The translations under genes and the position numbers were made by a program. A stretch of 64,000 nucleotides of DNA from Imbricaverruca yamaguchii (lineage: Eukaryota; Arthropoda; Thecostraca; Neoverrucidae). Shown here one piece after another: positions 22,433-35,485 of the stretch. The notes under the pieces are model-generated. The model was given only the letters and a program-made list of their open reading frames with translations. It searched no databases and was not told the DNA's origin. Every line of letters starts with the position of its first letter. Position 1 is the first letter of the stretch. The stretch covers positions 1 to 64,000 of the forward strand of contig JAOTOL010001450.1 in assembly GCA_034440575.1 (NCBI GenBank). Reading direction: 5' to 3'.

Positions 22433-24400
22433 TATGACTGTCTTCAGATACCGTCAGGGCCGTGTTGCGAAGATAGTTGGGAACAGTCAAGCAGTAGAAT
22501 GATTTAATTCATCAGTCCATGCTGGTGTTTTACGAAAAAGAAAGTCAGTATCAAGTGATCGACAATGTATGATCATATTTGAGTGTCAACAATGCATTGT
22601 TGATGCGCCACCTTTTCTTCAGAACTCCATGACCCAATAATTACAAGTAATACCTGCTATTTGGATGCCTGTCTTAGCATGAATAAAATATCATCTATGA
22701 AGAAATGTAGCATATACCCTGCACAATCTTACTAGTTGTAAACTTTTACTTCTGCGAATCCTTCAGCCCATGTTGGTATTCGTGCTCAAATGTTACTTAG
22801 TGGTGTCGCACGTTCAGTTCATCCAGCAGCCTAAACTGCCTTGTTAAGATATTTACTCAAGAATTATGCGAATATATGACTTCAATGCAGGCCCATGCAA
22901 CTAAATTACAATGGCTGTATCTTGTCTAGCCAATATTGTAGGCCATTTTAATTCTTCGTCCTTAACTGAAGGGCTTCAAAAATGAAGAATGTTTTGATCT
23001 TTCTAGCACTTTTCAAAATCTGAGATGCACTTGTACGGCTGAAGATAGCATTGGTGGTGTCCAAATTCACAATGATGGTGCTCGAGCACACGGGAAATAA
23101 CTATCTGAATGAACGCCCCTGTAAACGATTCATCTTTGCCACTCAACGAAGGCTTTTCGTGTTGTATTGTTGCGTATGCTGCTCGGACGAAACCGTTATC
23201 CTCTACTCAATGCCATGATAAGACCTGCCATGCTCGCTTTCATCGACGTGTGCTGAGGGTGTGTTGCCATTCAATTGTATACGGGTTTTGAACTTAGATG
23301 GATCAAGGCTCAATGTAAAACTGATCAAAATTTAGCACCCGAATACACGGGCCAAAATATTGCTGCCTTGCACCTTGGTAGACTGTCCCGCAATGCACGG
23401 TTATTGCAAGTTATGCGACGCAGTCTTTGCACTCGCTTGGTGACTGCTGCACTGGAATCTTCGCAGATATTCGAAATCACGCCTCGGTTGTAGTGTTCCC
23501 TTCTCGTAGATAACCGCAGAAAACGACGCGAGTCGCCGATTTCCGTCCGCTTCGCTGCACAAAGCTGAATTGTAGATGTGATAAAACCCTGCGGTGGAAA
23601 ACAGATAAACAAGGTCTGGACCGTGTGCGTATCTGCTGGTGGTAAATCGTTCCCGAAGGAGCATGCGAATGAAACGATGCTGTTTAATGTCACATAATAT
23701 TTGCATACGACGTGAGCAATCTGCACCACATCAGCATACATAAATTACATGTCTTACCATAAATACCAAACCAAAAGGTATGAATTGGCTTTTGATCTCC
23801 TTTTTAACAACATAGCCCGCAATTAATTGTTGGGCAACTATCAAATTTTCTACCTACTGTCTGATGCTAGTTGCACGACGGAGCTGAAAAGTGCAGCACT
23901 CCACGGCTGTTCGAAACAAACAAGAAGCAAAATAATTATAAATAATCTGTTCCGGTATGGATTGTTCCTGGCGTTGCTTGCTTAATTTTTCCATCTTGTC
24001 AACATGTGTGGTTATTTAAGCTAACAAACAATGTTAGCAGATTTTGCTGCACTTCCGATCGGTTGGCACCGCTCAGGCCTGATGGCCTCACGTCCCTACT
24101 TCCCGTGAGGCAGATGGCGGCGCTTCCCCAACCTGTGTCGTCGCAACACCTGCCGGCAGCACGCAACGTGGGGTTGTTGAGCAGGAAAAGAACCAGCACT
24201 ACTCAAGCCAGAGAAGAGGTGCCTCACACGTTTCTGTCACCTTGCGAAACGAGCCAACCGTTACTTTTTAGTTTTGATATTGGCTGAAAAGCCCGCTGCA
24301 ATTATTATTGACAGTGTGAACACTGAATTTGGCTAGTTTCCGATCCGGTGATTTGTCCGCACATACTTTAAAGGTCGAGTCGATTAAAGACAGAGAACAT
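22433..24400. other. gene-free stretch
   Basis: AT-rich unique sequence. Open frames at 23109-23741 are overlapping and match nothing. Confidence 0.5.
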
Positions 24401-25520
24401 GGCAATGTTGTGAACACGAACCAACTAATTGCGTGATCTGCCGCGTCACAAATGGGGTGTTCGCAAACACCCGACACCCGTGCGTTGCCGTTCGGCTGCC
24501 GGGTTCAAGACCCACCGGCGCCGCGGACATTTCAAGAAGTCAGGCGGCACGTGGACGGCGCAATTCCGCACCGCCCCGCCCACACAATTATCGGCCACCA
24601 GCTGTCCAGTCGGCCGCACGTCACTCAGACGTGGCACGTGTCGGCGCGAGCGGCGGCGACACGACTCGCACGTGTCGGCGAGCCGTGCAGTCCCGGCTCC
24701 GGACGCGGCCGCCGAGACGCGCGGACCATCTCCACACCGTCGCGCACCGGCTGCATTCCCGCGAGACACGCTCGTTTTTAATGTACATCCTGTCTCATTT
24801 GGTGTCAGGCCTGACAGACATGCCGCTGGAAAATGCCACTTCCGTTAATAAGCGACGTGCCGGCCGGCCGCCGCCGCGGCGCGCGCCTGAAATGAAAAAT
24901 CTTCCTACCAAAACAGTTGACAATATTAAAGGCCATTCGCGCGGTCTTGGCGCGTCACCATGACGACAGGAGGACGCAAGATGGCGTCTAATCATGAAAT
25001 TAGGTCGGCTGAGCGCGGCGACTATCGGCCGGCGGTCGAGTCGCGATTGTCGAACGCTGCTGTCCCGGACTGATGCGACGCAGAAAAACAAGGCATTAGA
25101 GCGCCGGTCGGCCAGTGTTTTCAACGCCATCGACCAGAGCGCATCAAGTGGAGCGGCTCGACGCCGGCGCTGATGTTGCATGCAAGATTGAAACAGCGCA
25201 GAGCGCTGTGTCGACGTTGTTGCAGCCGACAGCGGAACAAGTAGCTGGGCGGCGCGCGTCATCTCTGTGTCAAGAGATCGTCTGAAGTCGATTGGTGCTG
25301 TCGATAAGTTGGGCAACCGTCTAAGCGCGGAGAGATGTCAGTTCAGATTATTGCCAGCGAGGCAGAAGCGTGAGCGAGCCTGTTTTGTGCTAATGCGAAA
25401 CGACGTTCGTGTGAGCGACCCGACCCGACCTGATCCGACCGGATCCGAATCGATCCGACCCGACCAGGCCTGACCCAACCCGACCCGAGCCGACCCAATC
25501 GCCAGGGTGCACTGAATCTT
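24401..25520. other. CpG-rich block, no gene recognised
   Basis: Composition rises sharply in GC and CpG between about 24450 and 25300. Overlapping frames of over 100 codons on both strands are expected from that composition. CAAGATGGCGTC at 24977-24988 fits a YY1/Pho site. A loose (CGACC)n pentamer run lies at 25418-25500. It could be an unmethylated regulatory island. Confidence 0.4.
25418..25500. repeat. (CGACC)n-like pentamer repeat
   Basis: Runs of CGACC, TGACC and TGATC pentamers give a 5/10-bp periodic tract. A similar tract occurs at 40298-40362. Confidence 0.7.
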
Positions 25521-27369
25521 CAACACTGTTTTGCTACAACGTTCCAAGTCTGTTTTGCTCCAACCACTTCCCCCATTCAGAAGCAGGCTTCCATCTTTGA
25601 TCTTGATTGCGAGTGGCGCCGTACACCGACCGAGTCACTTCAAGAAGAAGCATTTCACATTAAAAACTTCTCAAAATCTGAAGAGCCGCAGGGGCAGCTT
25701 GTTAGGCCTCGCTCGCAATATGCCCAGAAATGTGTTTAAAATGCATTATTTATCTGCAGGACAGGCACGGAAGAATGTCGGGAAATTTAACCAGCAGCTA
25801 TTTTCCACACAAGGCCGATGGCAAGCGCCACAGAAGGTCAAGGGAGAATCGTTGAATGCCCCACTGACCTTATTCCTGCCTATGTCGATGCATATGCTTA
25901 CTTTTGTGCCATAACGAATTCTTTCAACTTGAATTGAGAAAAAACTGCAAATCAACAGCAGGGTACCAAGCCTCCCCGACCTAACCGGTATCTCCAGCCA
26001 TGTCCTCGGGTATCAAGAATTGGATGATATATTTACCAAGGCGATGCACATCTCTATCAATCTTCCAATAGGCTATCAAGACTATACTCTTTTCTCCATT
26101 ATTTATTCCCTTGCCATACGAGCTTCAGACAAGAATTACCTGCCTATGTTGCATTTTTTCCCAAGGTGAACGATGTGTTCCGATTTGTGTAGGTAAGATA
26201 CCATTTTCCAATATTTCCTCAAATGTTTTTAGTGGAGAATATCTATATATTTCTGATGTTTCTCACCGGATTCAGTTAATCCATGCGTCATAGTGAAACC
26301 ATGAAGAGGGAGCCTCCCATTGACGTATATGGGTGGGAGTCTTCGCAGACCTCACGATGGACGTGGCCTTTTCTTCGCGCATTATAAAGCTTTGGACTTG
26401 GTGGTTTATTTGAAGCATATACAACCCGGGGAGACTTAGATGGTGACTTGCTTACTCCTGTTTGCCTATAACACCTCGATGACAATTGGAACATCTACTT
26501 CTTTATATCTCCCGTCTATGATCTTTATTGCGTTCACGAAGTGAGACGCTCCCTCATTTACAGGCAGCTCTGAATCTGATACTGATCAGGCGCAACTGCC
26601 TAACGTTCACAAAAGTATTTGTTCTGCTGTGCACTCCGCTTAGGTGCAATCCATTTGACTTTGTTAACTGCCTTAATGTATTCTGATAATAACCCACTAC
26701 GTGGCTTCGAAAGAGCAATATCGAAAACAGATTCTGCTGGCTATTGCATCTTTGAGTTTGGGAATGATGCTTGGTGTAGAAGATCATAGATGCATTCTCA
26801 CTGACAAAATTGAGGAAGGATATTAAATCTGTCGAGGGTATATTTGCCCTTAACCGAAATCTAGAAGATAAAATCGTGAGGTAGAATAATCTTTCATCTC
26901 TTTATTTGCTTCGACGAACAAATAAGTGATTTAAAAATAACTCTAGTCACATATCCAGCCCAGTTTTCACATAATATATCGTTGTTATAATTAAATACTA
27001 ATGTCATGAAGGACATTGAAGTATTGCACTCAAAGTCCGAGGCTCATAGTTGTCGACACTGGCAGATTAAACTGCCTGGCTAGAAAGTTTTTTAATGGGA
27101 TGATGTTTGATGATGACTGGAAATGGATGCACTTTTGATTTACGTTTGATAAAAAGCAGCAAAGTTGTGGCAGGTACTTTAGACCGAAGTACGCGTAAAG
27201 ATAATATTCCATGCGTGGCACATACCCAAATATGTTCAATTTTCCAGATACTGCACCTTGTCGAACGTAGCTTATTTCATTTATCCCCCAAAACTTAACT
27301 TTTTAACGTGGCTGATTGGGAATGGGCTTACCCGGAAAACCTTTTTTATTCGTTCGTCATCTCAGAAAT
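25521..27369. other. gene-free AT-rich stretch
   Basis: Unique AT-rich sequence. No gene, RNA or tandem repeat is recognised. Confidence 0.5.
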
Positions 27370-30300
27370 GGTCGATTATGACCAGGCCATAGCCGGGCGG
27401 GGGCCGTCGCTCCCATGTCCGTCTGTGACGCCGCTGCCGCCTTTCCACGGCCAACCGAGATTTGTCGTTCGCCGGTTCGGAGGGGATCAGTCGGATCGGA
27501 CGGCGACAAGCGTCCCCACAACTGCCAACAAAGCAGGGGCACCGCTTCGTGCGGCCGTCGTCCGAGCCTGCCGAAGCGCTCGCCTTCCTTTTCGTGACAG
27601 GAACACGGGCGTAATTGCCGGCTGCGGCGGTCGTTGCCGCTTAGACAAAACAGACGGCCGGCGAGAGACGAGGCCGCCCGTTCAGGTTTACGGCCGTGAT
27701 TTTCCGCCGCGCCGGAGGAACTGTGTCGACGCGCGGCGGCGGCGGCGCAATTGCGCCGATGACGTGTGCGACCAGCGACCGGCGCGTCCGCCCGATTTCG
27801 CCACAGCCATCGGCTCTTTTGTTTCATCGTCCGGCTCTGCGTGAGCGGGAGAGCGTCCGGCGCGCCGCCGGGTCGTCGCAATTAGCTGGGTTTGTTTGAT
27901 AATTTGTCCGCCGATGAATGGTGGCCCGACCGTTGGCAGGACTGTGCTGGGGGTGGGGGGGATGCGTGTGTGACGGAGCGGAGGCGCCGCGACACTGCCG
28001 CCCAGAGAAAATAGTAGGTGCTCACGTGATCCCGTGCGTGCGATGATTCCGCCAAGATGGCGTATAATTCTGCCGAGCTGACTCCACCCATAATTGGGTG
28101 TCGTCCAGGGAGAATCATTTAAATAAACTAACTCGGAGACAAGCCAAAATCGTTCAGCCTGCGAGATATACGAGCCAATCCCGTGGCAGCTGTGTTCACA
28201 GGAAAAAGCACAGCTTCAGAGCTGTGTCCGAAGCGCAGTTTGCTTTTTCCGTGCCGTCCTGAGCCAAGGATGACAGGCCGGTAGTCCGCTAACGAGCAAC
28301 GATCCCACCGCGCTCGATTCTTCGCGCGACACATCTCCTCGATCGAAGCTCGATCAGGCTTTCTCTGCTTATAGCGCCACGAGACGTCCGTCGATTGCTG
28401 CCGCCGGACTTCCACCTGAGGAGGCCACATTTGCCGCCGCTCACCATTCATCGTGTGGGCCACACAGCGTCTCCGGTGACTGCCAGTGTTGGGGCATCTG
28501 TCACGTTCGGAAGGCTGGGTGAACCGACGGTATGACGCGGCGTGCCGGCGCTCGTTAGCGACCCTCGCAAATGTCGGCGCCCAATGGCGCTCTCGTTACG
28601 TCGACTTCAGCCGAGCGGCTCGTTTTTCACACGCGCTCGCTTCAGGTGGATGTTTATTATCTGACACAGGCATTCATGCGCGTCCACTCACTTAGTACGA
28701 AAACAAATCCGAACCGTGCCAGAAAATATACGCACGGCCGCGCGCGACCGCGGCGCACACTGGTGGTGGTCGAACGCGGCGCAGCACGAGCGCAACCAAG
28801 CCGACGCGGCGGCCGGCGGCACCGCGCGCAAGCCGGCGGCGCCGACCGGCGCCCACGCGCGGGATCTTATTATGATAGTAGGAACTGGTAGCAGGCGCCA
28901 GGCGGAGGCGGCGGCGGCGGCGCGCGCGCGCGTCGCCGCCGCCGTCCCCGGCCGCCTCGCGCCCGCGCGCGGGTCGCCGACGCGACCGCCCGCGCCTCTC
29001 CGCCCGCACACAGCGGGCATGGGGCGTGCCGCCCGCGCACCGCCCACCAATGGTTATCACATTGCCAGTAATGCCGTTCATCAGCAAGTCGTCAACAAAA
29101 TAAATATATAACCCAACACTGCGAGATTTGATACGACACACACACACACACGAATGCGGCTAGCTATGCAAAACTATCGGCGGAGCCAGTCACACCACGG
29201 GCTAGACCACGCACAAAATCAACACAAATCACAACTGGAGCATCGCTGGAATGCATTTGCGCGTTCGTCAACGTACACGTCCTACGCGCGTGTGGTCTAC
29301 ACGAATTGCGTCGGTCCGCCGGCGCTCGCAGGTGCCGCGTGCGGCCCGCGCGGCCCCGCCCGCGGCTGTGGTGATTGACCCGCGCCGGCGGCGGCGCGCC
29401 GGTGGTCGCGCGCGCCACCGCCGGCCGGGCTGGGCACCTCGTGCCGGCCGTTGCCGCGGTGCGGCGCAGCGCGCCCCATCCTTGTGGCTCAACGATTCGA
29501 GTGCAGTTAGTGGGTGTACGCGGGACACACAGCGTGACGTCACGACACACACGAGCGTGACGTCACCATCGCGCCCCGACGACGTCACACCGAGAAACAA
29601 TGGCACTTGATGCGAGGCCCGGTTAGTTGAAAAGCAGCAGACATTTGCGCGCCGCGAAGGTGCTTGTGTTAGGAACTTGAGTTAGTCAACAGGAACCCTT
29701 ATAGGAAACATGGCGTCAGTGAATAGGGACTATGTACCGTGCATTTCCCCAAAACCGTGTGCGGTAGGTACAGATGTAACAGACAGGTGCCAAACGTTGC
29801 CACGTATAACGGCAAAATGCGAGGATTATTACAAAGGCACCAAAAAACAGGAACTTTCTTCTTCTCACCACCGATTTAGCGATACCATGAAATTGTCCCT
29901 ACTTCGGCCCTGCATGTGTTACAAGAACCCTCTCATCCAGTATAAAAGTACAGGAACATCTTAGTATTGTTAGTATATGTATATATATAATGTTAGGAAC
30001 ATTAGCTGTGGAGGGCGGGGCGAGCCCCGCCCGCCTGGTTACCATTATATGGCGTTGGAGACACGCACACACACACACACCCCACGCGTCGCACAATATC
30101 ACAACGATAATAACACCACAAGAACGGGGCCGGCGGGCTCGGCCGGGCCGGGCCGGGTCATGTCGGGTCATGCCGGGTCGCCCGGGGCCGAGCCGGCCGT
30201 CCGCCCCGCCGCTGAACAGAACGGCTCGAACATCAACGTGTCACCAGCGCGCGTTAGGAACCATAGTGCGAGCGTGTTGTACTATGCATCACGCCAATTC

Positions 30301-30757
30301 TCGGGACGAGCATCGCGCCTGCCGGCGGCCCTTCGCGCCACCTGGCGGTCGTCGCGCCACATTGCGGGTCGACTGTACACGACACGGGCGCATGCGCTCG
30401 TGCGAGCGATTCGCCCTCATATGGAAGAGATTAACTATATCGAGAAACACGGATCTACGTATAGTCTGTCTCGCGCGCCCGTTTGCCGCGCGTGCTCAGC
30501 TCACCGTCCTGCCGCCGTTCTGTTGGCCGCACGTCCGCGTGATTGTTTGTGTGCGTGTGTGCACGTGTTTGTCTGCGAGTGTGTGGCGGTCGGTGCGTGC
30601 ACGCGTGTTTCTGCGGGGTGCTGAGCGCCGCGCGCGCCGCCGGCCGCGCCGCGCGGCGCATGCTTGGCACCGAGTCCGCGCGGCCGCCCGGCGGCCACGC
30701 GGCCTGTCGCCGTGCGTGCGTCGGCGCCGACGAGAACGGCGGAGGACCGCCGCCCGG
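27370..30757. other. CpG-rich non-coding region, possible 3' flank of the zinc-finger exon
   Basis: GC- and CpG-rich blocks lie at about 27400-28120 and 28690-29620. If the exon at 30758-31260 is terminal, this region would hold its 3' UTR; an AATAAA on the minus strand lies at 28658-28653. CAAGATGGCGTA at 28053 fits YY1/Pho. Perfect CRE sites (TGACGTCA) lie at 29535 and 29558. A perfect 9-bp GC hairpin with a 2-nt loop lies at 30013-30032. No other coding segment is recognised. Confidence 0.4.
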
Positions 30758-31260
30758 TTATTGCTCTCCACGCACGGCGCTGGCGGCCGCGTGGTGGAAG
30801 TTGCCGTTGGTGTCGGTGCCGCCGAGGCCGGCCAGCGCCTTGGCGGGCGCCAGCGCCGATATCTTGTCGCCGACGTCGCCGGCGGCCGGGCCGCCATGTG
30901 CGCGGCTCACGTGACCGACCGCCTCGGCGCGGGTGGGCAGCCGCTGGCGGCACGTGTGACACTGGTACTGGCGCTGGGTGAGCAGCAGCCGGGCGCCGCC
31001 GCCGCACGGGTGCCGCTCCAGCTGCGCCTCGGTCGGGAACACCAGGTGGCACTGTTTGCAGACGGCGCCCGACTCGCCGTCCACCTCGGAGACGCCGCGC
31101 AGGCCGGCCGCCGAACAGCCGTCCTGCGTGAAGCGCGCCTGCGACGCGCCGTCCACCTGCAGCGCCTCGCGTAGCTCGGCCAGCGCGTGCACGGGGATCT
31201 GCAGCAGGCGCAGCGGCGTGCCGAAACTGCCGTCGCCGCCTCCGCCGCCGTCGGACGTTT
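30758..31260 (-). CDS. zinc-finger exon, probably C-terminal (zfh-2/ZFHX-like)
   Basis: This is the only host coding exon I can support. The acceptor at 31261-31262 reads CCCTCTCTTTTCAG, a strong polypyrimidine-AG site, and implies a phase-1 intron. The exon encodes about 166 residues to a TAA at 30758. Features in order are a Gly-rich start, LRLLQIPVHALAELREAL at about 16-33, a first finger with C67-C70 and H83 (followed by C85, so atypical), and a classical C2H2 finger (C100, C103, H116, H121), then an Ala/Gly-rich tail. Codons end almost always in G or C, like the surrounding block. The helix-plus-paired-finger layout recalls the C-terminal part of ZFHX/zfh-2 homeodomain factors, but that is from memory and uncertain; another nuclear C2H2 factor is possible. 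A weak donor (GTGCGT) sits just before the stop, so it may not be the last exon. Confidence 0.65.
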
Positions 31261-34200
31261 CTGAAAAGAGAGGGCGCGATGGTGAGACCCTGTGCTGGCC
31301 AAAGATAGGCAAGGTCCAGTGGCCGGTGATGGTCAAATATCGGGTGCTATCTGTTGGGGCATCTTACAGTTAGTCAGATGCCATGCGAAATGAGAAACAG
31401 GCGATAATACCACAAGATCATGAAGGACTCGACTGAAGACTAGTCGAAAACAATCGACTGATCCACGTGATAGTTGCAACACAGGACGAACAACACGATG
31501 TCAAACAGCTGGCTGTTGTGCCCTGTTCAGTGCTGGGAAGGCACAGTCAAACACTGATGACGGACAGGTGAGACGCATCAACTGACAAACGGCTTTTTAG
31601 TGAAGTTCTGAACAAAACAAATATCCAACTCTACGAACGATGACGGCAACAGGAGAGGAAAGCCGCCACAAATGTGTATGATTTGCTCCCATGCTACCCT
31701 CTCCACTGGCCCACTTCAGGTTCTAATTATTGAGAATTGTGTGTCGGTGCGGCTGCGTTGGCAGTCCTGGTCCCGATCAACAGCGGCGGCCACACCTGTA
31801 TTTACGAGCCGGTCGGCGGCCTGACAAACACAGCCCGATGGCCGATCACTGCGCACACCATCGTGCCCCGACAGACGTGCGCCGGCAGCGGCCGCACAAC
31901 AGGCGCTTACAGGCTGTACCGGCGGAGATGGCCGACAAAACACGAGGAGCCTGGGCAGAGACGGAGGCAGCGGACACAGAGGACACACAGAGACAGGGGA
32001 GAGAGAGAGAGAGAGACGGAGAGACCAGGAGAGAGAGAGAAAGCGAGAGAGAGAGAAACGAGGGAATTAAGCGGGTGGCCGTGGTTGGGGACGGGCGGGA
32101 ATGGCGCCGCACGCAGGGATTTCCGTTCAGCAAACAGTCAGAGTCAGCGGACGTGGGATCATCTTGCCGACCGTCGACGGTGGGCTGTTATTCGTCATCG
32201 CCTCAGGCGCTCGCCGCCAGCTGACGTCTGGCGATCGCGCGGCAAACACGGTCGCGCCAATTCGGTCGTGTCGCGCCACAATGCAGCCAACGCACTCGTT
32301 CGCGCGGAGGCGCGCGCTTTTTTTTTGGCCGGCCGGCGCGCTGGCGATGACGTGTTTATGGCGGGCGAACAAAAGACCGCAACACGTCCGCAGCGCACGG
32401 ACCGGCCAAATAGTTGGGCTCAATTGCAATTACATGCAGCCGACCCGACTGGCGAACGCGACTGCAGCCGGTACGTGCCGGCGCGGCGCGAAATTGCGCC
32501 TAATGACCGATATCCTGTGCGGTACGTGCCGGCGTGGTCCCGGCGGCCGCGCCGCGGAAAGGCGAGACGCCGCTCCCCGCGGCCGCGGTACGGGCCGGTA
32601 CACGGCGCCCTGGTACACCCCGTGACCCCGGCCGACCGGACGCGGGTCGAACGCTGCGCCGCCGCGGCGCCGAAGCGCGCGCGCGGAAATTCTCATTTGC
32701 GCCGTTCGAGCTCGGCGCCGGCTCACACGGGATGCCGCCTAATGCGCCCCAACTTGAGAAGGAAGCGCATTAGCGCGCCCACTTGACAAGAATGCGAGTA
32801 ATTAACATGATTGGAGGCTACAGGACGAGCGCGTAACAGGATTAGTCGTCGCGGCCAGAAGTTCGTCGGCGCGGCACATGTGGTGCGCGTGATCGGCGCC
32901 GAAAATCGACAACAGCGCGCCGAAACTCGCCCGTCTGACCGAAGCCCTGGAACTGTAGATTGCCGAGCTCGTAGAACTACAGTGGGTTCAGGGCTTAGCG
33001 GTCGACGGGGGCGGGGCTTGACGGCTGAACCGGGGCGGGGCGGGACGGTCGACAGGGGCGGACAGGGGTCGGACCGTGTCCACGACCGCAGACGAGAGAC
33101 GCTGGCGACGAATTATGCGCGACACGATCGCCTCGATTAGGACTTCCAACGCCGTCCACCGTTCCGTGCCGGGACGCCGAGGTCACCCCCCTCCAGCTTG
33201 GGTGGTGACGGGGCGTCACACGAATTGGCTCCGTCATATGGCGCCGGTGTAGGTTAGTGTCAAAGCTGCCCGTCGCAGACGCCTATTAAGAGGGTGGTGT
33301 CTGCGGCTAGTATTAGGTCAGACTGCCATCACCCAAACTGCCGCTGTTCGTCTCGAGACCCAAGCAATATTGCATTATTTGCGAACGATGCCTTATTTTT
33401 TTGTACAGGAATCACCATGCATCATATCCATCTCTCTCGCCGTTTGGCATAGGAACTCGGGACATTTGACAAACTGTGTAAATGTGCTGCTACTGCAGAT
33501 GCTACTACCGTTCCATTCTGGATACAGCCGTCGCGCATCCAGGCGACGTTACCGCCGGTCAGCCAGTCGGTCGGTCAGCTGTTGAGCGTGGATTTGTGTG
33601 GCCTTGTAACAAAGTGGACAGAGTGGATACGAGTGGATCAGAGTGGACCGCCGGCGACCGGTCAGCCGTTCAGAGTGGATTTGACGCGGCGCTGCGTCTC
33701 GCGCGGCGCCTTCGGACTAGGACGTGTACCTGTCGGTAAGCGACGGGCCGCCACAGACGCCGACGCCGACGCCGGTCGACAGGCACCCTCCGTTGCCGAC
33801 TGCCTCCTCGTGGCTAACAAAGGTGGCGACGGTCAAACCAAATGCGGCCAATACATCACGACGCCGGCGAAATGAGCGCTCTGACAAACGGCTCGCTTAA
33901 TTTGCCGGAAAAAAGGCCGGCCCCGGCTGTTTGACCGGTGGCCGGCTAACAAATGGCCGCGGGCGTGTCCTGGGAGCGCGTCGTCGTCGCCGTCGTTCAG
34001 CCAGTCGACAGACCGGACCAGAAGCGACGGCAGCGTGAGCTAAGGCCGGCCGTCGGAGGCGGGAGACACGCGGGTGCCGAGCGGGCCGAAACAATAAAAC
34101 GGCGCCAGAAAAAGACGCACGGACGCGCCGGGCAACGTGCACCCGCTTTCCCGCCTGCCGCGGCCGGTGGCGTGTGCGCCCGGCCCGCGCACTTGCCCTC

Positions 34201-35220
34201 GCAAACGGTCGCCGCGCAGGATAATTGCTGGCGGCGCTGCACGGTCGTCCCCAGCCTTGGTGCGGCGAGTGCGTCCCCAGCCGAGCGCGCTGCACCAACA
34301 GCGCGCTGCGCGAGCAGAGGCGGCAGCGGCCGACTACACGGGCCGTCGCCGGCACGGTTGCAAATCACGTGCTAGCTCGCGTCGAGTGGTTCCGATCGAC
34401 TGCGACGTGTCCGACGATGCCACGACGCTGCCGACACGCGGCGCGGCGGCGACATTGGTGACGAGTCCGCGGCGCGGCGGCGCGGCCGCGCAGCTCACGG
34501 CGTCTGCGTGTCCGGGCCGAATTACCCGCAGCCGGGTCCATAAAACACCGGTAACAAATTGGACACTTTTTGTGCAATATTAATGAGAAAAACGGGCGGA
34601 AAGACGAAACCGGCGCGACGGCCGCGGCCGCGACGACCGGCGACGCCGCTTTACGAGCGGAGAAACCGCGAGCGGCGACGCCGCCGACCGCGAGAACAAG
34701 CCGAACACGCCCACAGCGAGCGGTAATCGCCGCGCCGCGCCGTAATCGTCACCGCCGCGTCGCGGCGGTGACGAGCAGATGGCCGCCGGGCTCCGTGGCG
34801 CTGCAGTCGCCGCGGCCGGACGCGGCGCGGCGCCGCAGCCCGGCCGGTCACCATCGCCAGCAACGTTCGCGTCCGCGCCTACGCGGCGCGAGTCATTTGC
34901 AACCGCGCGTGATTAGCGATCCGGCCGGCAGATTATCGCCGGTGATTATTAGTGATTAGTGATAACTGTGGCGAATCCGGCGAGGCCGCGGCGGGTCGAC
35001 GCCCGCGGGTCGGCTTTTTGCGCGCGACCGACAAAACCCGCCAGTTACAGCCGTAATTGCGCGCAGTTATCCCTGCGAGAACAAAACAGAGAGAGACGAA
35101 CGCGGCGCGCCGCCGCCGACAGAGTGGCCACGTTGGACGCCGGCAGCTGGTGCCCGCTGACCTGGCCGGGGTCACGGAGGTCACGGCAGGCGCAGGAGAC
35201 GAGTGGAGCACGCGCACGCT
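31261..35220. other. intron or flank: CpG-rich blocks
   Basis: Upstream (minus-strand sense) of the zinc-finger exon. A GA-rich tract lies at about 31995-32065. From 32200 to 35200 the sequence is extremely CpG-rich and gives overlapping frames in all directions with no recognisable domain. No second exon with splice sites was recognised. Confidence 0.45.
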
Positions 35221-35221
35221 G

Positions 35222-35485
35222 GCGTTACGAGCACACCCAGTACTCGCGTGGTGAGCACACGAGACACCCAGTACTCGCGTGGTGAGCACACGAGCACACC
35301 CAGTACTGCGATAAGAGATGCGTGGTGAGCACACGAGCACACCCAGTACTGCGTGGTGAGCACACCAGTACTCGCGTGGTGAGCACACGAGCACACCCAG
35401 TACTCGCGTGGTGAGCACACGAGCACACCCAGTACTCGCGTGGCGTGCACACGAGCACACCCAGTACTCGCGTGGTGAGCACACG
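35222..35485. repeat. 32-bp minisatellite
   Basis: The string TACTCGCG recurs at 35241, 35272, 35369, 35401, 35433 and 35465, mostly 31-32 bp apart, with a disturbed part at 35304-35347. The unit contains GAGCACACCCAGTACTCGCG. It is non-coding despite frames rich in Val-Leu-Cys-Ser. Confidence 0.93.

Noticed and set aside
24795..25316. 173-codon minus-strand ORF in a CpG-rich block
   Set aside because: Arg/Ala/Ser-rich composition, competing open frames on both strands and no domain.
29941..29948. TATAAAAG as a core promoter
   Set aside because: A lone TATA match with no initiator, downstream gene or conservation evidence. Such matches are frequent by chance.
29977..31174. 394-codon plus-strand ORF overlapping the zinc-finger exon
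   Set aside because: It is antisense to the finger-coding frame, rich in Arg/Ala as expected from GC-rich DNA, and has no recognisable domain.
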